Position numbers and translations under genes: made by a program
Shown here: positions 53,132 through 62,582 of the stretch, in pieces
How the letters are laid out: every line of letters begins with the position of its first letter
Position numbering within the stretch: the first letter of the stretch is position 1
The notes under the pieces: model-generated
What the model was told of the DNA's origin: nothing
The model's input: only the letters and a program-made list of their open reading frames with translations
Databases searched by the model: none
Assembly (NCBI GenBank): GCA_947497985.1
Contig: CANMIX010000007.1
Span: 124,001-188,000, forward strand
DNA length: 64,000 nucleotides
Origin: an uncultured Paracoccaceae bacterium
GTDB lineage: Bacteria > Pseudomonadota > Alphaproteobacteria > Rhodobacterales > Rhodobacteraceae
Reading direction: 5' to 3'

Positions 53132-55107
53132 AGACTATTCTTGGAATTGCCATGATCGAATTGACGGTCATGGCGCTTCTGATTGGGATCAACCAGTTTG
53201 CGCTTGGCGGCTCGGCAACTGCGCAGCTGTATCAGCGTGCCGAAGCGACTGCACGGGTCTTTTCCAACGCTGTGTCTGACGCGGTGGTTGCAACAGATCT
53301 TGCCACACTGGACGCAACCATCGAAACTGCGGTTGGTAGTGAAGAGCTTACTTATTTACGTGTGCGCAGCCCCGAAGGCATTGTGCTGTCCGAAGGTGGT
53401 GCATCTGATGCTTTGGCGGTTCCTTTTCAGCGAGACACGTCGTTTGAGACTGCGCGCACCGATCATGTGATTGACATCGATCTTCCGATCACAGTCGAAG
53501 GGGCGACGTTTGGGGTTATTGAATTGGGCCTGTCGACCCTCTCGGTTGAGGAAGAGATTGCCGCCGCGCTCCGTTGGAACGTGATCGTCGCGATGATTGG
53601 CATGTCCCTGGTTGCGGTCTTTGGCTACGGGCTTGGCTCTATCCTTACCCATCAATTGAGCGGTCTGCGCAAAGGTGCCCGTGAGATTGCGGCCGGTAAT
53701 CTGGACTGCCAGATCCGCGTGCGTGGCCGGGATGAACTGGCGGATACGGCACTGTGTTTCAACGAGATGGCGCGTAACCTTTCGCAGGATCGTGCTGTGT
53801 TGCAATCCCAGCGCAATACGCTATTAGCCAAAAAAGACAGGGTCGGCGTGATCGTCGACTGTATGCGGCAGATCTCTAACAACAAAGACGGTGTGGATGT
53901 GCCTGATACGGACCGTCCTGATGAAATCGGCGACATGGCGCGCGCGACTGTGGTCTTCCAAAACGCGATGCATGCCGTTGAGCAGGCCCGGCAGGAACAG
54001 CAACGGCTTATCTCTGCTTTTGATCAATTGGATGAACAAGTGGCCATCTTTGGCACCACTGGCGAAGTCCTGTTTCTGAATCGTGCCTTCCGGGCCTTTA
54101 ACACCCCAATCCTCGACGGATTGCCGGAAGACTTCACGCTGGAGAGGTTTTTACAGGCAGGGTGCGCCGCAGATGCGTTCCCGGAGGCAAGTGGCGACCA
54201 ATATGCGTGGATCCGTGACCAGCTGGGCCGGGAAAATGGGACCCCACAAGAGATCAAACGTGCACCTGACCGGATCTTGCTGACGGTGCAAACTGATGTC
54301 GAAGGGGTCGGCGTGGTCTGGTCTGCACAGGATGTGACAGAGCTGCGCCACAACGAGCACCAATTGATCCAAGCCTCCAAAATGGCAACCTTGGGTGAGA
54401 TGGCGACAGGGATCGCCCATGAATTGAACCAGCCTTTGGGGGTGATCCGCATGGCCGCGTCAAATTGTGTTAAGCGGATCGAAAAGGAAAAGTTTGACGC
54501 AGAATACTTCAAAACCAAACTGTTGCGGATGGGAGAACAGACAGAACGGGCATCACAGATCATCAACCATATGCGGGTTTTCGGGCGCAAAGCGGAAGGT
54601 ACGATGGAACCCTTTGATCTGCGTGCATCACTGACAGAAATGGTGACACTGGCCCGTGCGCAGCTGCAGACCCTGGATGTGTCATTGAAACTGTCGTTGC
54701 CAGACGTGGGGGATGGCACTGTATTGGGTGAAAAAGTGATCTTTGAGCAGGTGCTGCTGAACCTCTTTAGCAATGCCCGCGACGCGATTGATGCTCAGGA
54801 CGGGCGCGGTGGCACGGTTCAGGTCGAGGCTGAATTTGACACGCCGGACGGTCATGTGCTGCGCATCATGGACAGCGGCGGCGGCATCCCCGAATCCGTT
54901 CTGGATAAACTGTTTGAGCCGTTTTTCACCACCAAGGAGCCAGGCAAAGGCACCGGGTTGGGCCTGTCGATCAGCTTTGGCACGATCCGAGATATGGGTG
55001 GTTTGATTACCGCGCATAACGAAGGTGAAGGCGCCTGTTTCACCATCACATTGCCGGTGGCACAGATCGACGCTGGTGATGATACAACTGCCATTGCCGC
55101 GGAGTAA
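53116..55107 (+). CDS. Membrane sensor histidine kinase
   Basis: 663 residues. Two membrane helices (about 8-30 and 155-178) bracket a periplasmic domain; a HAMP region (LRKGAREIAAGNLDCQIRVRGRDEL), a PAS-like domain (about 295-410) and the catalytic core follow. The phospho-acceptor is H435 in GIAHELNQPLGVIRMAASN. The N box is LLNLFSNARDAID, the G boxes DSGGGIP and GKGTGLGLS. A second, HAMP-like stretch at about 250-290 precedes the PAS. No receiver or Hpt domain is attached. It is the sensor of the preceding binding protein and response regulators. Confidence 0.93.
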   Translation: MSFRLKTILGIAMIELTVMALLIGINQFALGGSATAQLYQRAEATARVFSNAVSDAVVATDLATLDATIETAVGSEELTYLRVRSPEGIVLSEGGASDALAVPFQRDTSFETARTDHVIDIDLPITVEGATFGVIELGLSTLSVEEEIAAALRWNVIVAMIGMSLVAVFGYGLGSILTHQLSGLRKGAREIAAGNLDCQIRVRGRDELADTALCFNEMARNLSQDRAVLQSQRNTLLAKKDRVGVIVDCMRQISNNKDGVDVPDTDRPDEIGDMARATVVFQNAMHAVEQARQEQQRLISAFDQLDEQVAIFGTTGEVLFLNRAFRAFNTPILDGLPEDFTLERFLQAGCAADAFPEASGDQYAWIRDQLGRENGTPQEIKRAPDRILLTVQTDVEGVGVVWSAQDVTELRHNEHQLIQASKMATLGEMATGIAHELNQPLGVIRMAASNCVKRIEKEKFDAEYFKTKLLRMGEQTERASQIINHMRVFGRKAEGTMEPFDLRASLTEMVTLARAQLQTLDVSLKLSLPDVGDGTVLGEKVIFEQVLLNLFSNARDAIDAQDGRGGTVQVEAEFDTPDGHVLRIMDSGGGIPESVLDKLFEPFFTTKEPGKGTGLGLSISFGTIRDMGGLITAHNEGEGACFTITLPVAQIDAGDDTTAIAAE

Positions 55108-55131
55108 AAAACGGGGGCCAACTGGCCCCCG
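55106..55131 (-). terminator. Intrinsic terminator of the TRAP operon
   Basis: CGGGGGCC pairs with GGCCCCCG over a four-base loop. On the minus strand it is followed by a T-run, so it ends the dctM transcript; it may also slow the opposing kinase transcript. Confidence 0.85.
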
Positions 55132-55158
55132 CCTGTGTTCATGCCTGCAGTAGGGGTT

Positions 55159-56466
55159 CTATCCTTGTGGGCGGATGTTTTCAGGTAACCAGGTCGCAAG
55201 TTCTGGCCAGACAACAAGGATCACAACCATCAACAGCATCAGGCCCACCATAGGAATGGCGGTTTTAGCGATGTAGGAAATCTCGTGTCGGGTCATGCCC
55301 TGTAGGACAAAGAGATTGAACCCGATTGGGGGTGTGACTTGTGCGGTTTCAATCACCACCACCAGGAAAATCCCGAACCAGATTACGTCGATGCCTGCGG
55401 TTCGGATCATTGGCTCGACAATGGCCATGGTCAGCACCACCGACGACAGACCGTCCATAAACATGCCCAGGATTAAGTAGAAGACGGTGAGGACCGCAAT
55501 CAATGCAACCGGCGACAAGTTGTAGCTTTCGATCAAGGTCGCCATGGCGCGGGGCAGGCCGGTAAAGCCCATCGAGAGCGACAGAAACTCAGCCCCCATC
55601 AGGATCAAAGCGATCATCGCAGACGTTTTGGTCGCCCCCATCAAGCTGACAGAAAAGGATTTCCAGGTCAGCGAGCCTTGCAGTAGAGAAAGGCCCAAAG
55701 CGCCCAGAACGCCAACGGCTGCAGCCTCGGTTGCGGTGGCCAATCCCATGTACATGGAGCCGATCACCACAAAGACCAACCCAAGTACGGGCACCAGGAA
55801 CCGGCTTTCAGCGATCATCTTGCCAAACGACATGGACGGTTCAGGCGCGGGGCGCTCGCCTTTGCCAAAGTAGTGCCAGCCAATGATATAGGTTGCAAAA
55901 AGGCCAGCCAGAACCAATCCGGGCAAAACACCAGCCATGAACAATTTGGTGATGCTTTCGTTCACGGTCACGCCATAGACGATCAGCGTCAGCGATGGTG
56001 GGATCATCAGACCCAACGTCGCGGCACCGGCTAAGGTGCCGATTATCATGTATTCCGGATAGCCACGCTCGCGCAGGGCAGGGATCGACATTTTGCCCAC
56101 CATGTTTAGCGTTGCGGCAGATGACCCCGATACGGCCGCAAAAATGGTGCAGCCCGCGATATTGGTGTGCAGCAGACCACCGGGCAGGAACCGCATCCAC
56201 GGGGCAAGGCCGCGAAACAGATCCTCGGATAATCGGGTGCGATAAAGAATTTCGCCCATCCAGATGAACAGGGGCAGGGCGGTCAGGGTCCAGGATGAAG
56301 CCCCCGACCAGATCGTTGTGATCATGGCGTCACCTGCCGGGCGGGAGGTGAACAATTCCATCCCCACCCAGGCCACGCCCATGAGGGCCATTCCAATCCA
56401 TACAGAGCCGCCAAGGAGGGCAAAGAGCGTGAATATAAAGATCGCAGTTGCATAAAGCTCGGTCAT
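55159..56466 (-). CDS. dctM: TRAP transporter large permease (DctM)
   Basis: 435 residues with about twelve helices. Family signatures include PLFIWMGEILYRTRLSEDLFRGLAPWMRFLPGGLLHTNI, GSSAATLNMVGKMSIPALRERGYPEYMIIGTLAGAATLG, LMIPPSLTLIVYG and GMFMDGLSSVVLTMAIVEPM. It moves the solute into the cell with sodium. It overlaps dctQ by four bases. The operon faces away from the kinase cluster and is followed by the DadA-like gene upstream of dctP. Confidence 0.95.
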   Translation of the reverse strand: MTELYATAIFIFTLFALLGGSVWIGMALMGVAWVGMELFTSRPAGDAMITTIWSGASSWTLTALPLFIWMGEILYRTRLSEDLFRGLAPWMRFLPGGLLHTNIAGCTIFAAVSGSSAATLNMVGKMSIPALRERGYPEYMIIGTLAGAATLGLMIPPSLTLIVYGVTVNESITKLFMAGVLPGLVLAGLFATYIIGWHYFGKGERPAPEPSMSFGKMIAESRFLVPVLGLVFVVIGSMYMGLATATEAAAVGVLGALGLSLLQGSLTWKSFSVSLMGATKTSAMIALILMGAEFLSLSMGFTGLPRAMATLIESYNLSPVALIAVLTVFYLILGMFMDGLSSVVLTMAIVEPMIRTAGIDVIWFGIFLVVVIETAQVTPPIGFNLFVLQGMTRHEISYIAKTAIPMVGLMLLMVVILVVWPELATWLPENIRPQG

Positions 56467-57176
56467 TCGACGCCTTCCTGCTGGATTTGGACTTCACGCG
56501 TGGCGAGAAGGCGGGTCAGATGATCCCAGACCGCAATGGCCAAAAGGACGGTGCCTATCGACATCGGTATTTGCGGCAACCATATCGGCGTGTAGACCCA
56601 ATCCGAGCCACTCTCAGCCCAGAGCGCGCCCCAGTTCCAGGGCCATGTTCCGAACATAGAAACGGTTGTCAGGAGCCATTCGGGCACAAAATCCTGTCCT
56701 TGGGTGCGGTCGTTGATCAGTTCCGACAGGAAATTGGTTTTGATCGCGTAACGCGCGAAATATGTGGCCACACAGGCGGACAAAAGCATGGCGACGGCAT
56801 CCAGCCACAAGCGGTGGCCATGTTTGCTGTTCAACAAAATCGACACACGAATATGTGCCCCTTGCGTCAACGCATAGGCCAGGGCGAAGAACGAGGTCGC
56901 AGCCATTGCATAGCCCGAATACTCGGTTGATCCGGGAAATGTGAGGGACGACCAGCGCGCCACCATTTGCGCCACGATCAACAGCAAAATGCTGACCATA
57001 AAAAAGGAGGCCACAACTCCGGCAGCGACATAGACCCGGTCCAAAAAACGCCAAATCGGTTTTAGCAGTTGCGCCATCATCGGCCCTTGAAACAGGCACA
57101 ACGCCGCAAGGCAGGTTGGAAAAATAAACAACCAGACCCACAACGGTAGGCCCAGCACAAATTGCCAGTCACGCAT
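56463..57176 (-). CDS. dctQ: TRAP transporter small permease (DctQ)
   Basis: 237 residues, four main helices plus an additional N-terminal hydrophobic segment (FVLGLPLWVWLFIFPTCLAALCLF), longer than the common 160-200. The DctQ pattern WSSLTFPGSTEYSGYAMAATSFFALAYALTQGAHIRVSIL is clear. It forms the membrane complex with DctM and contacts DctP. Confidence 0.93.
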   Translation of the reverse strand: MRDWQFVLGLPLWVWLFIFPTCLAALCLFQGPMMAQLLKPIWRFLDRVYVAAGVVASFFMVSILLLIVAQMVARWSSLTFPGSTEYSGYAMAATSFFALAYALTQGAHIRVSILLNSKHGHRLWLDAVAMLLSACVATYFARYAIKTNFLSELINDRTQGQDFVPEWLLTTVSMFGTWPWNWGALWAESGSDWVYTPIWLPQIPMSIGTVLLAIAVWDHLTRLLATREVQIQQEGVE

Positions 57177-57231
57177 GATATTCTCCGCGAAAAACCCCGC
57201 AACCGATTGGGTGCAGGGTCAAAAAGATAGG

Positions 57232-58197
57232 TTACTTGGCAGCGAATGCGTCCAGAATGGCTTGTCCGTCTTCTCCGACAGTTTCAAGCCACTCGGCCGT
57301 CATTTTGGCACCAATGGTTTCCAGCTCTTCTTTGAAGCTGCCTTTTGCGTCTTCCACCGTCATTCCGTTGGCTTCGAGCTGTTCAAAATACCAATTTGCC
57401 AGCTCTTCCGATTTGGCGAGGCAGGCGGCCCCGGTCTCGTCCGCGGCTTTTTGCAGACCGGCTTTTGCAGTATCATCCAGCCCGTCCCAGATGCCTTTGT
57501 TGACCATCACATAATTGCGCGGAAGCCACGCGTTGACCTTGTAGTAATGGCTCAGATGTTCCCAGACCTTGCGATCATATCCTGTGGATCCTGAGGAAAT
57601 AAAGGCCTCGGCCACGCCGGTGGCGAGCGCTTGGCTCAGCTCGGCGGCCTCAATCTGAACGGGGATCATGCCCAGCTGTTCAGCAAAGGTCGCCGTAGCG
57701 GTGTTATAGGAGCGGAATTTGATGCCTTGGGTGTCGTCAGATGAACCTACTTCTTTTTTGAAGTAAAACCCTTGGCCCGGCCAAGGGCAGGAATAGAGCG
57801 TTACCAGGTTCTGTTCGGCCAGCGCTTCGTTTACGGGACCTTTGGCGGCCTGCCACAGGGCTTCGTTGTCGGCATATGTGGTTGCGACAAACGGCAGGTT
57901 GTCCCAGCCCAGAATGGGGGACTCGTTGGCGTGGGCGGACATGAAACGTTCGCCAATCGGGACCTGGCCTGTCTGCAACGCGCGCTTGATTTCAGCGCCA
58001 CCATACAGCGACCCGCCTGGATGTACGGTGATATCCACGGCCCCATCGGTGTAATCGCGGACTTTGTCTGCAAAGGCCACGGCCATTTCGGAATGGTAGT
58101 TGCTCGCGGAATAGGCGGTGGGCATATCCCATTTTTCGGCCAGGGCAGAGGTCGCGCCGAGGGCGATCAGTAAGCTTAAAGTAGATACAGATTTCAT
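57232..58197 (-). CDS. dctP: TRAP transporter substrate-binding protein (DctP)
   Basis: 321 residues from the ATG at 58197, eight bases after AGGAG; a GTG nine bases upstream is less likely. A signal peptide (MKSVSTLSLLIALGATSALA) precedes KWDMPTAYSASNYHSEMAVAFADKVRDYTDG. GIKFRSYNTATATFAEQLGMIPVQIEAAELSQALATGVAEA holds the conserved Arg that usually binds a carboxylate. It is separated from dctQ by 55 bases. Beside a DadA-like oxidase, the ligand may be an amino acid or N-methylated amino acid; this is inference. Confidence 0.94.
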   Translation of the reverse strand: MKSVSTLSLLIALGATSALAEKWDMPTAYSASNYHSEMAVAFADKVRDYTDGAVDITVHPGGSLYGGAEIKRALQTGQVPIGERFMSAHANESPILGWDNLPFVATTYADNEALWQAAKGPVNEALAEQNLVTLYSCPWPGQGFYFKKEVGSSDDTQGIKFRSYNTATATFAEQLGMIPVQIEAAELSQALATGVAEAFISSGSTGYDRKVWEHLSHYYKVNAWLPRNYVMVNKGIWDGLDDTAKAGLQKAADETGAACLAKSEELANWYFEQLEANGMTVEDAKGSFKEELETIGAKMTAEWLETVGEDGQAILDAFAAK

Positions 58198-58227
58198 TGG
58201 TGGCACTCCTGTTGGGTTTTTCTGTTT

Positions 58228-59478
58228 TTATGCGCGCTTGGTAAAACGCATTGGGTCAAAGGGGCTAAGGTCCGAATTCGGCATATCCCCTCCGATCAAA
58301 TCAGCTATGATGCGACCCGTTTTAGGCCCGCCGGTCAAGCCGACATGATGATGTCCAAAGGCTGTAAAAACGCCTGAGCTGCGAATTTCACCAACCAATG
58401 GTAAACTGTCTGTAGGCGCTGGGCGAAACCCCAGCCATTCTTCCTCGGATTCTGCGGTGAGACCGGGAAACATTCGGGCGACGCTTTTGCGCAGCAGCTC
58501 CAAAGGAGCTCGAGACTTCGTCTCACTCAGGCCGCCAAATTCCACAACACCGGCACAGCGCAGTCCAGCTGCCATCGGGGTGGCAACAAATTTCCCTTCT
58601 GCCAGCATCATCGGGGCCTTTGGCGTTTGGCTCGGGCCTTTGAACAGGATGTGGTAGCCACGCTCCGCTTCCAGCGGCACTTTGATGCCTAACTTTTGCA
58701 TCAAAGGTTTCGACCAGACACCAGCTGCAAGAACTGTATGGGTGCAAGGGAAGCGACCTTGATCCGTTTCGACGGCGGTAATTTTGTCGCCGGTGTAGGA
58801 GAAGTCCTTCACCTCGGCCTGGACGAAGGTGCCGCCCATTTCCTCAAACACGTGCACCAGGTCCTGCACATAGCTGGCTGGATCGGTTATATAACCGTGG
58901 TCTTTGTTCACCGCGAGCAGCCCTGCATCACGCCCCAAAATCGGCTCGCGCTCTTGCACCTCGACCCCTTCGACGATTTCAGGTTCAAAACCAGCCTCGC
59001 GTCGCAGATCCCAACCGAACCGGTCGGCCTCAAACGCTGCGCGATCACGATAGACGTAGCTATAATCGCTGGTTTTGACCCATTTCTCTGCTGGGGTGCC
59101 TGCGGATAGGTTCAAGTGCTGATCGACGCTGTCCCCCAAAAGTTGGTTCAACCCTTTTGAAATGCGAGCCGTATCGGCGGTGTTTGCATGCGAAAGATAT
59201 CGTGTGAGCCATGGAACAAGACGCGGCAGATAGCTCCAGCGCATGAACAGTGGGAAGTTTGGGTTCAGCAAATATCCGGGCGCTTGGGACAACAAGCCCG
59301 GTGCGGTGACCGGAACGACAGAACAGCGCGCCAGGATGCCACCATTGCCAAAGGACGCACCGTGGCCGGGTGTGTTCTTGTCGATCAGTGTCACGGTGAG
59401 CCCTTTGCGCCGCAGCCACAGCGCAGTGGCCGCACCTACGATCCCGGCCCCAATTACGACCACAGATGAGTTCTTCAT
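58228..59478 (-). CDS. DadA-like FAD-dependent amino acid oxidoreductase
   Basis: 416 residues. The FAD loop is VVIGAGIVGAATALWLRRKG at residues 6-25, with SFGNGGILARCSVVPVTAPG next, as in D-amino acid dehydrogenases (DadA). HTVLAAGVWSKPL and the C-terminal FGHHHVGLTGGPKTGRIIADLI complete the DAO fold. It probably oxidises a D-amino acid, hydroxyproline-like or N-methyl amino acid, passing electrons to quinone. It is 30 bases ahead of dctP on the same strand, so uptake and oxidation are joined, and divergent from a LysR gene. Confidence 0.92.
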   Translation of the reverse strand: MKNSSVVVIGAGIVGAATALWLRRKGLTVTLIDKNTPGHGASFGNGGILARCSVVPVTAPGLLSQAPGYLLNPNFPLFMRWSYLPRLVPWLTRYLSHANTADTARISKGLNQLLGDSVDQHLNLSAGTPAEKWVKTSDYSYVYRDRAAFEADRFGWDLRREAGFEPEIVEGVEVQEREPILGRDAGLLAVNKDHGYITDPASYVQDLVHVFEEMGGTFVQAEVKDFSYTGDKITAVETDQGRFPCTHTVLAAGVWSKPLMQKLGIKVPLEAERGYHILFKGPSQTPKAPMMLAEGKFVATPMAAGLRCAGVVEFGGLSETKSRAPLELLRKSVARMFPGLTAESEEEWLGFRPAPTDSLPLVGEIRSSGVFTAFGHHHVGLTGGPKTGRIIADLIGGDMPNSDLSPFDPMRFTKRA

Positions 59479-59579
59479 TTTTGCTCCGCGCTTTGGGTTG
59501 CCATCAGAGTGGAGAGCGTTTCACATCATTTCAAATACAAAAAATTGCCAAGAATATCACTAAAAGTTATGCTGCCCGA

Positions 59580-60482
59580 ATGAAGCCGAGATTCCGCCAG
59601 TTAGAAGCCTTTCACGCAATCATGGACAGTGGCACCGTCACGGGGGCTGCCGAAAAACTGGGCATCTCACAGCCGGGGATCTCCAATCTGCTGTCACAAT
59701 TGGAAGCGAGCAGTGCGATTAAGCTGTTTGAACGGTTGCACGGGCGACTCGTCCCGACACCCGAAGCTGATATTCTGTTCGAAGAAGTCGATACCCTCAT
59801 GCGGGGGCTGGACCGGACCAGTCAGACGCTCAACGATCTGCAAAGCAATCGGTTGGGGCAACTCCAGGTCGCTTCACAACACTCGATTTCTTTTGGGTTT
59901 ATGCCGCGCTTGATTGCCGAGTTCGCCGCCGAACGGCCGGATGTGACGATCTCCTTTCAATCGCAATATTCTGGTAAGGTTCAAGAATGGGTTGCGGCAG
60001 GGCTTTTTGAAATTGGCGTTTGCGAAGCCCCACTCTTTCACGAGAACCTCAACGCCTACCAAATGCCGTTTGAGACCTACATCGCGTTGCCCGATGGTCA
60101 CCCACTTGCACAACACGAAATCCTGACACCGGAGATTTTACGCGATGTGCCTTTTGTCGTTATGGGACCGCAACACCCAACACAACGGCGCCTGCGTCAG
60201 GCCTTTGACGATGCGGGTGTGCCGTTGAATGCCAGGGTTCATTCCCATCTGTTCAAAAACCTTTTGAGTTTTGTAAAACAGGGCATGGGGGTTGCCTTGG
60301 TGGATCGGTTTGCCTCGGAATATGATGAACCGCTTGGGGTCACGATGCGCAGGTTTGCACCTGAGATCCCGATGGACATGGCCGTTGTGACCTCAAAGTC
60401 CCGGCAATTGTCGCGGGTGGGGCAGGATTTTCACGACCTCCTGATCGAAAGCTTGCGCTCTCGGTCGACCAAAGGGTTTTGA
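59580..60482 (+). CDS. LysR-family regulator of the DadA-like/TRAP operon
   Basis: 300 residues from the ATG at 59580. The HTH reads RFRQLEAFHAIMDSGTVTGAAEKLGISQPGISNLLSQLE. The ligand domain has LGQLQVASQHSISFGFMPRLIAEFAAERPDVTISF, resembling the subgroup that senses opines and amino acids. It is divergent from the DadA-like gene across about 100 bases, so it likely controls that operon. The ORF part before 59580 lies in the promoter region. Confidence 0.92.
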   Translation: MKPRFRQLEAFHAIMDSGTVTGAAEKLGISQPGISNLLSQLEASSAIKLFERLHGRLVPTPEADILFEEVDTLMRGLDRTSQTLNDLQSNRLGQLQVASQHSISFGFMPRLIAEFAAERPDVTISFQSQYSGKVQEWVAAGLFEIGVCEAPLFHENLNAYQMPFETYIALPDGHPLAQHEILTPEILRDVPFVVMGPQHPTQRRLRQAFDDAGVPLNARVHSHLFKNLLSFVKQGMGVALVDRFASEYDEPLGVTMRRFAPEIPMDMAVVTSKSRQLSRVGQDFHDLLIESLRSRSTKGF

Positions 60483-60522
60483 GGTCGAACTGTTTCGGTA
60501 TCCGGAAACGCAGTGCGCATCG

Positions 60523-61467
60523 CTATGTGCGGCGGATCTCTTGGATGGATACGCCGAATTCAGCACGAAAAGACCGCGAAAGTGAAACACCGGAAGCAAA
60601 TCCGCAACGCAAGGCGATTTGTTCCTGACTGAGTTGCGTGTCCTGGGCAAGTGTCCGCGCGCGTTTTAGGCGGAACAGACGGTAGTATTTTCCAGGTGTT
60701 AGCCCCAGCTCACGCTGGAAGAGCCGGTTCAGGGAGCGTTCCGATAACGACGAACGTTCTGCCAGCTCAAATGTTGTCAGCGGGTTTTCGATGTTTTCTG
60801 CCATCACATCCAGCGCGGCAAGCAGTTTGGGCGATCCTTGTTCGCGCAGTCTGACAGCACCGCGACCCATTTCGTTTTGTCTGCCTGGGTCGTAGATAAA
60901 CATGGTCGAGGCATCAAAAGCCGCAGCCGCACCAAAGTGCTCTTGGATCAGCGACAGGATCATATCCAAGGCAGTGCTTGCCCCTCCGCAGGTGATGTAG
61001 CGCCCGGATCTAACAAAACGGGCGGTCGAGACCTCGATCTTTGGAAAGCCTTCCGCAAAGGTTTCCAATTCCTGCCAGTGAATGGTGGCTTTATGGCCGT
61101 CCAAAAGACCGGCGGAGGCCAATATCCATGTAGCGGCATCCACGGCCAAGATCATTGATGAATTGCGCGCTGCCAGTCGGGTTTTTTGCAGCAGGTCGGG
61201 GGTGATCTGCTCGTGCACGTGATAGCCGGCCACCAACACAAGAAAGCGATCTGTTTTGGTTGGATCAAACTGGCCATCTGGCATGACGTTCAATCCGCTC
61301 GAACTTGTCACGCGGTCACCATCGAGCGATGACACCTGCCAATTTAGCCCCTCATTTAGCCCCCTCATTTTTACATCCCGCAAAGGTTCAAGTGCGCTGG
61401 CCAGAACCATGTTTGAAAACCCTTCAAACAGCAGAAATTCGAAATTGAGATTGGTGTTTGGCGACAT
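60523..61467 (-). CDS. GlxA-type AraC-family regulator, likely of carnitine catabolism
   Basis: 314 residues from the ATG at 61467. The N-terminal DJ-1/PfpI-like domain (FEFLLFEGFSNMVLASALEPLRD, VDAATWILASAGLLDGHKATIHW, GASTALDMILSLI) is followed by two AraC helix-turn-helices (TTFELAERSSLSERSLNRLFQRELG, SQEQIALRCGFASGVSLSRSFRAEFG). This GlxA-like layout includes CdhR and GbdR, activators of carnitine and betaine degradation. It is divergent from the carnitine genes at 188 bases. An ORF extension upstream is basic and not conserved-looking. Confidence 0.9.
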   Translation of the reverse strand: MSPNTNLNFEFLLFEGFSNMVLASALEPLRDVKMRGLNEGLNWQVSSLDGDRVTSSSGLNVMPDGQFDPTKTDRFLVLVAGYHVHEQITPDLLQKTRLAARNSSMILAVDAATWILASAGLLDGHKATIHWQELETFAEGFPKIEVSTARFVRSGRYITCGGASTALDMILSLIQEHFGAAAAFDASTMFIYDPGRQNEMGRGAVRLREQGSPKLLAALDVMAENIENPLTTFELAERSSLSERSLNRLFQRELGLTPGKYYRLFRLKRARTLAQDTQLSQEQIALRCGFASGVSLSRSFRAEFGVSIQEIRRT

Positions 61468-61655
61468 TTGTTCTGAATATGGCGAGAAATGAGTGCAAAG
61501 CAAGGGGCGTTGTTCCTTAGCCTTCTTGTCAATGGTGCCCTGCGCGCCGCTCCTATCACCTTGTGCACACTGTCGGCGTCTGGGTTTCAAACAGGGCCGC
61601 TGTGCGCCCTCAATAGCCTGTGGGTTCTCAACCCCACTTTGATCGAGGATACATC

Positions 61656-62582
61656 ATGCCCCTCACGATGAACCGAAACGTCTTTATCACCTGTGCCGTC
61701 ACCGGATCAGGTGGCACGCAAGATCGCAGCCCGCATGTGCCGCGTTCCCCCAAGCAGATTGCTGACTCAGCCATCGATGCCGCCAAAGCAGGTGCCGCCA
61801 TCGTACATTGCCACGTGCGTGATCCGGAAACCGGAGCGCCGAGCCGTGATCTTGGCCTGTACCGCGAGGTTACGGATCGCGTGCGGGACAGCGAAGTGGA
61901 CGTCGTTTTGAACCTGACGGCCGGTATGGGCGGTGACATGGTCTTTGGCCCCACCGACGCTCCGCTGCCGGTCAATGAGGCTGGCACCGATATGGTGAGC
62001 GCAGCTGAGCGCATGGCGCATGTTGCAGAATGTCTTCCCGAGATCTGTACGCTCGATTGCGGCACCATGAATTTTGCCGAGGCCGATTACGTGATGACCA
62101 ATACGCCCGGCATGTTGCGGGCCATGGGGCAGATGATGACAGATCTGGGTGTGAAGCCCGAGATCGAAGCCTTTGACACCGGTCATCTTTGGTTTGCCAA
62201 AGAGTTGGTAAAAGAGGGCGTTCTGGACAGCCCGGCTTTGGTCCAGCTGTGTATGGGGGTTCCGTGGGGCGCGCCGAATGATCTGAACACCTTTATGGCG
62301 ATGGTGAACAATGTTCCTGCTGATTGGAACTGGTCGGCGTTCAGCCTTGGTCGTGACCAGATGCCTTATGTGGCGCAAGCCGCATTGGCGGGTGGTAACG
62401 TGCGTGTCGGCCTAGAGGACAACCTGTTCCTGGAAAAAGGTGTTCTGGCCACCAATGCGCAGCTGGTCGAACGCGCAGTTGGCGTTCTGGAAGGCTTGGG
62501 TGCGCGTATCATGGGGCCTGAGGCCGTGCGCGAACAGCTTGGTCTGACCAAACGCGCTCCCGTTGTGAAGAGTGCCGCGTAA
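61656..62582 (+). CDS. BKACE-family beta-keto acid cleavage enzyme (dehydrocarnitine cleavage likely)
   Basis: 308 residues from the ATG at 61656. Zinc ligands H51 and H53 are in IVHCHVRDPETG, with ITCAVTGSGGTQDRSPHVPRSP at the start and GGNVRVGLEDNLFLEKG supplying the conserved Glu. BKACE enzymes transfer the acyl part of a beta-keto acid to acetyl-CoA. Beside an L-carnitine dehydrogenase the substrate should be 3-dehydrocarnitine, giving betainyl-CoA and acetoacetate. The stop shares its final base with the next ATG. Confidence 0.9.
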   Translation: MPLTMNRNVFITCAVTGSGGTQDRSPHVPRSPKQIADSAIDAAKAGAAIVHCHVRDPETGAPSRDLGLYREVTDRVRDSEVDVVLNLTAGMGGDMVFGPTDAPLPVNEAGTDMVSAAERMAHVAECLPEICTLDCGTMNFAEADYVMTNTPGMLRAMGQMMTDLGVKPEIEAFDTGHLWFAKELVKEGVLDSPALVQLCMGVPWGAPNDLNTFMAMVNNVPADWNWSAFSLGRDQMPYVAQAALAGGNVRVGLEDNLFLEKGVLATNAQLVERAVGVLEGLGARIMGPEAVREQLGLTKRAPVVKSAA

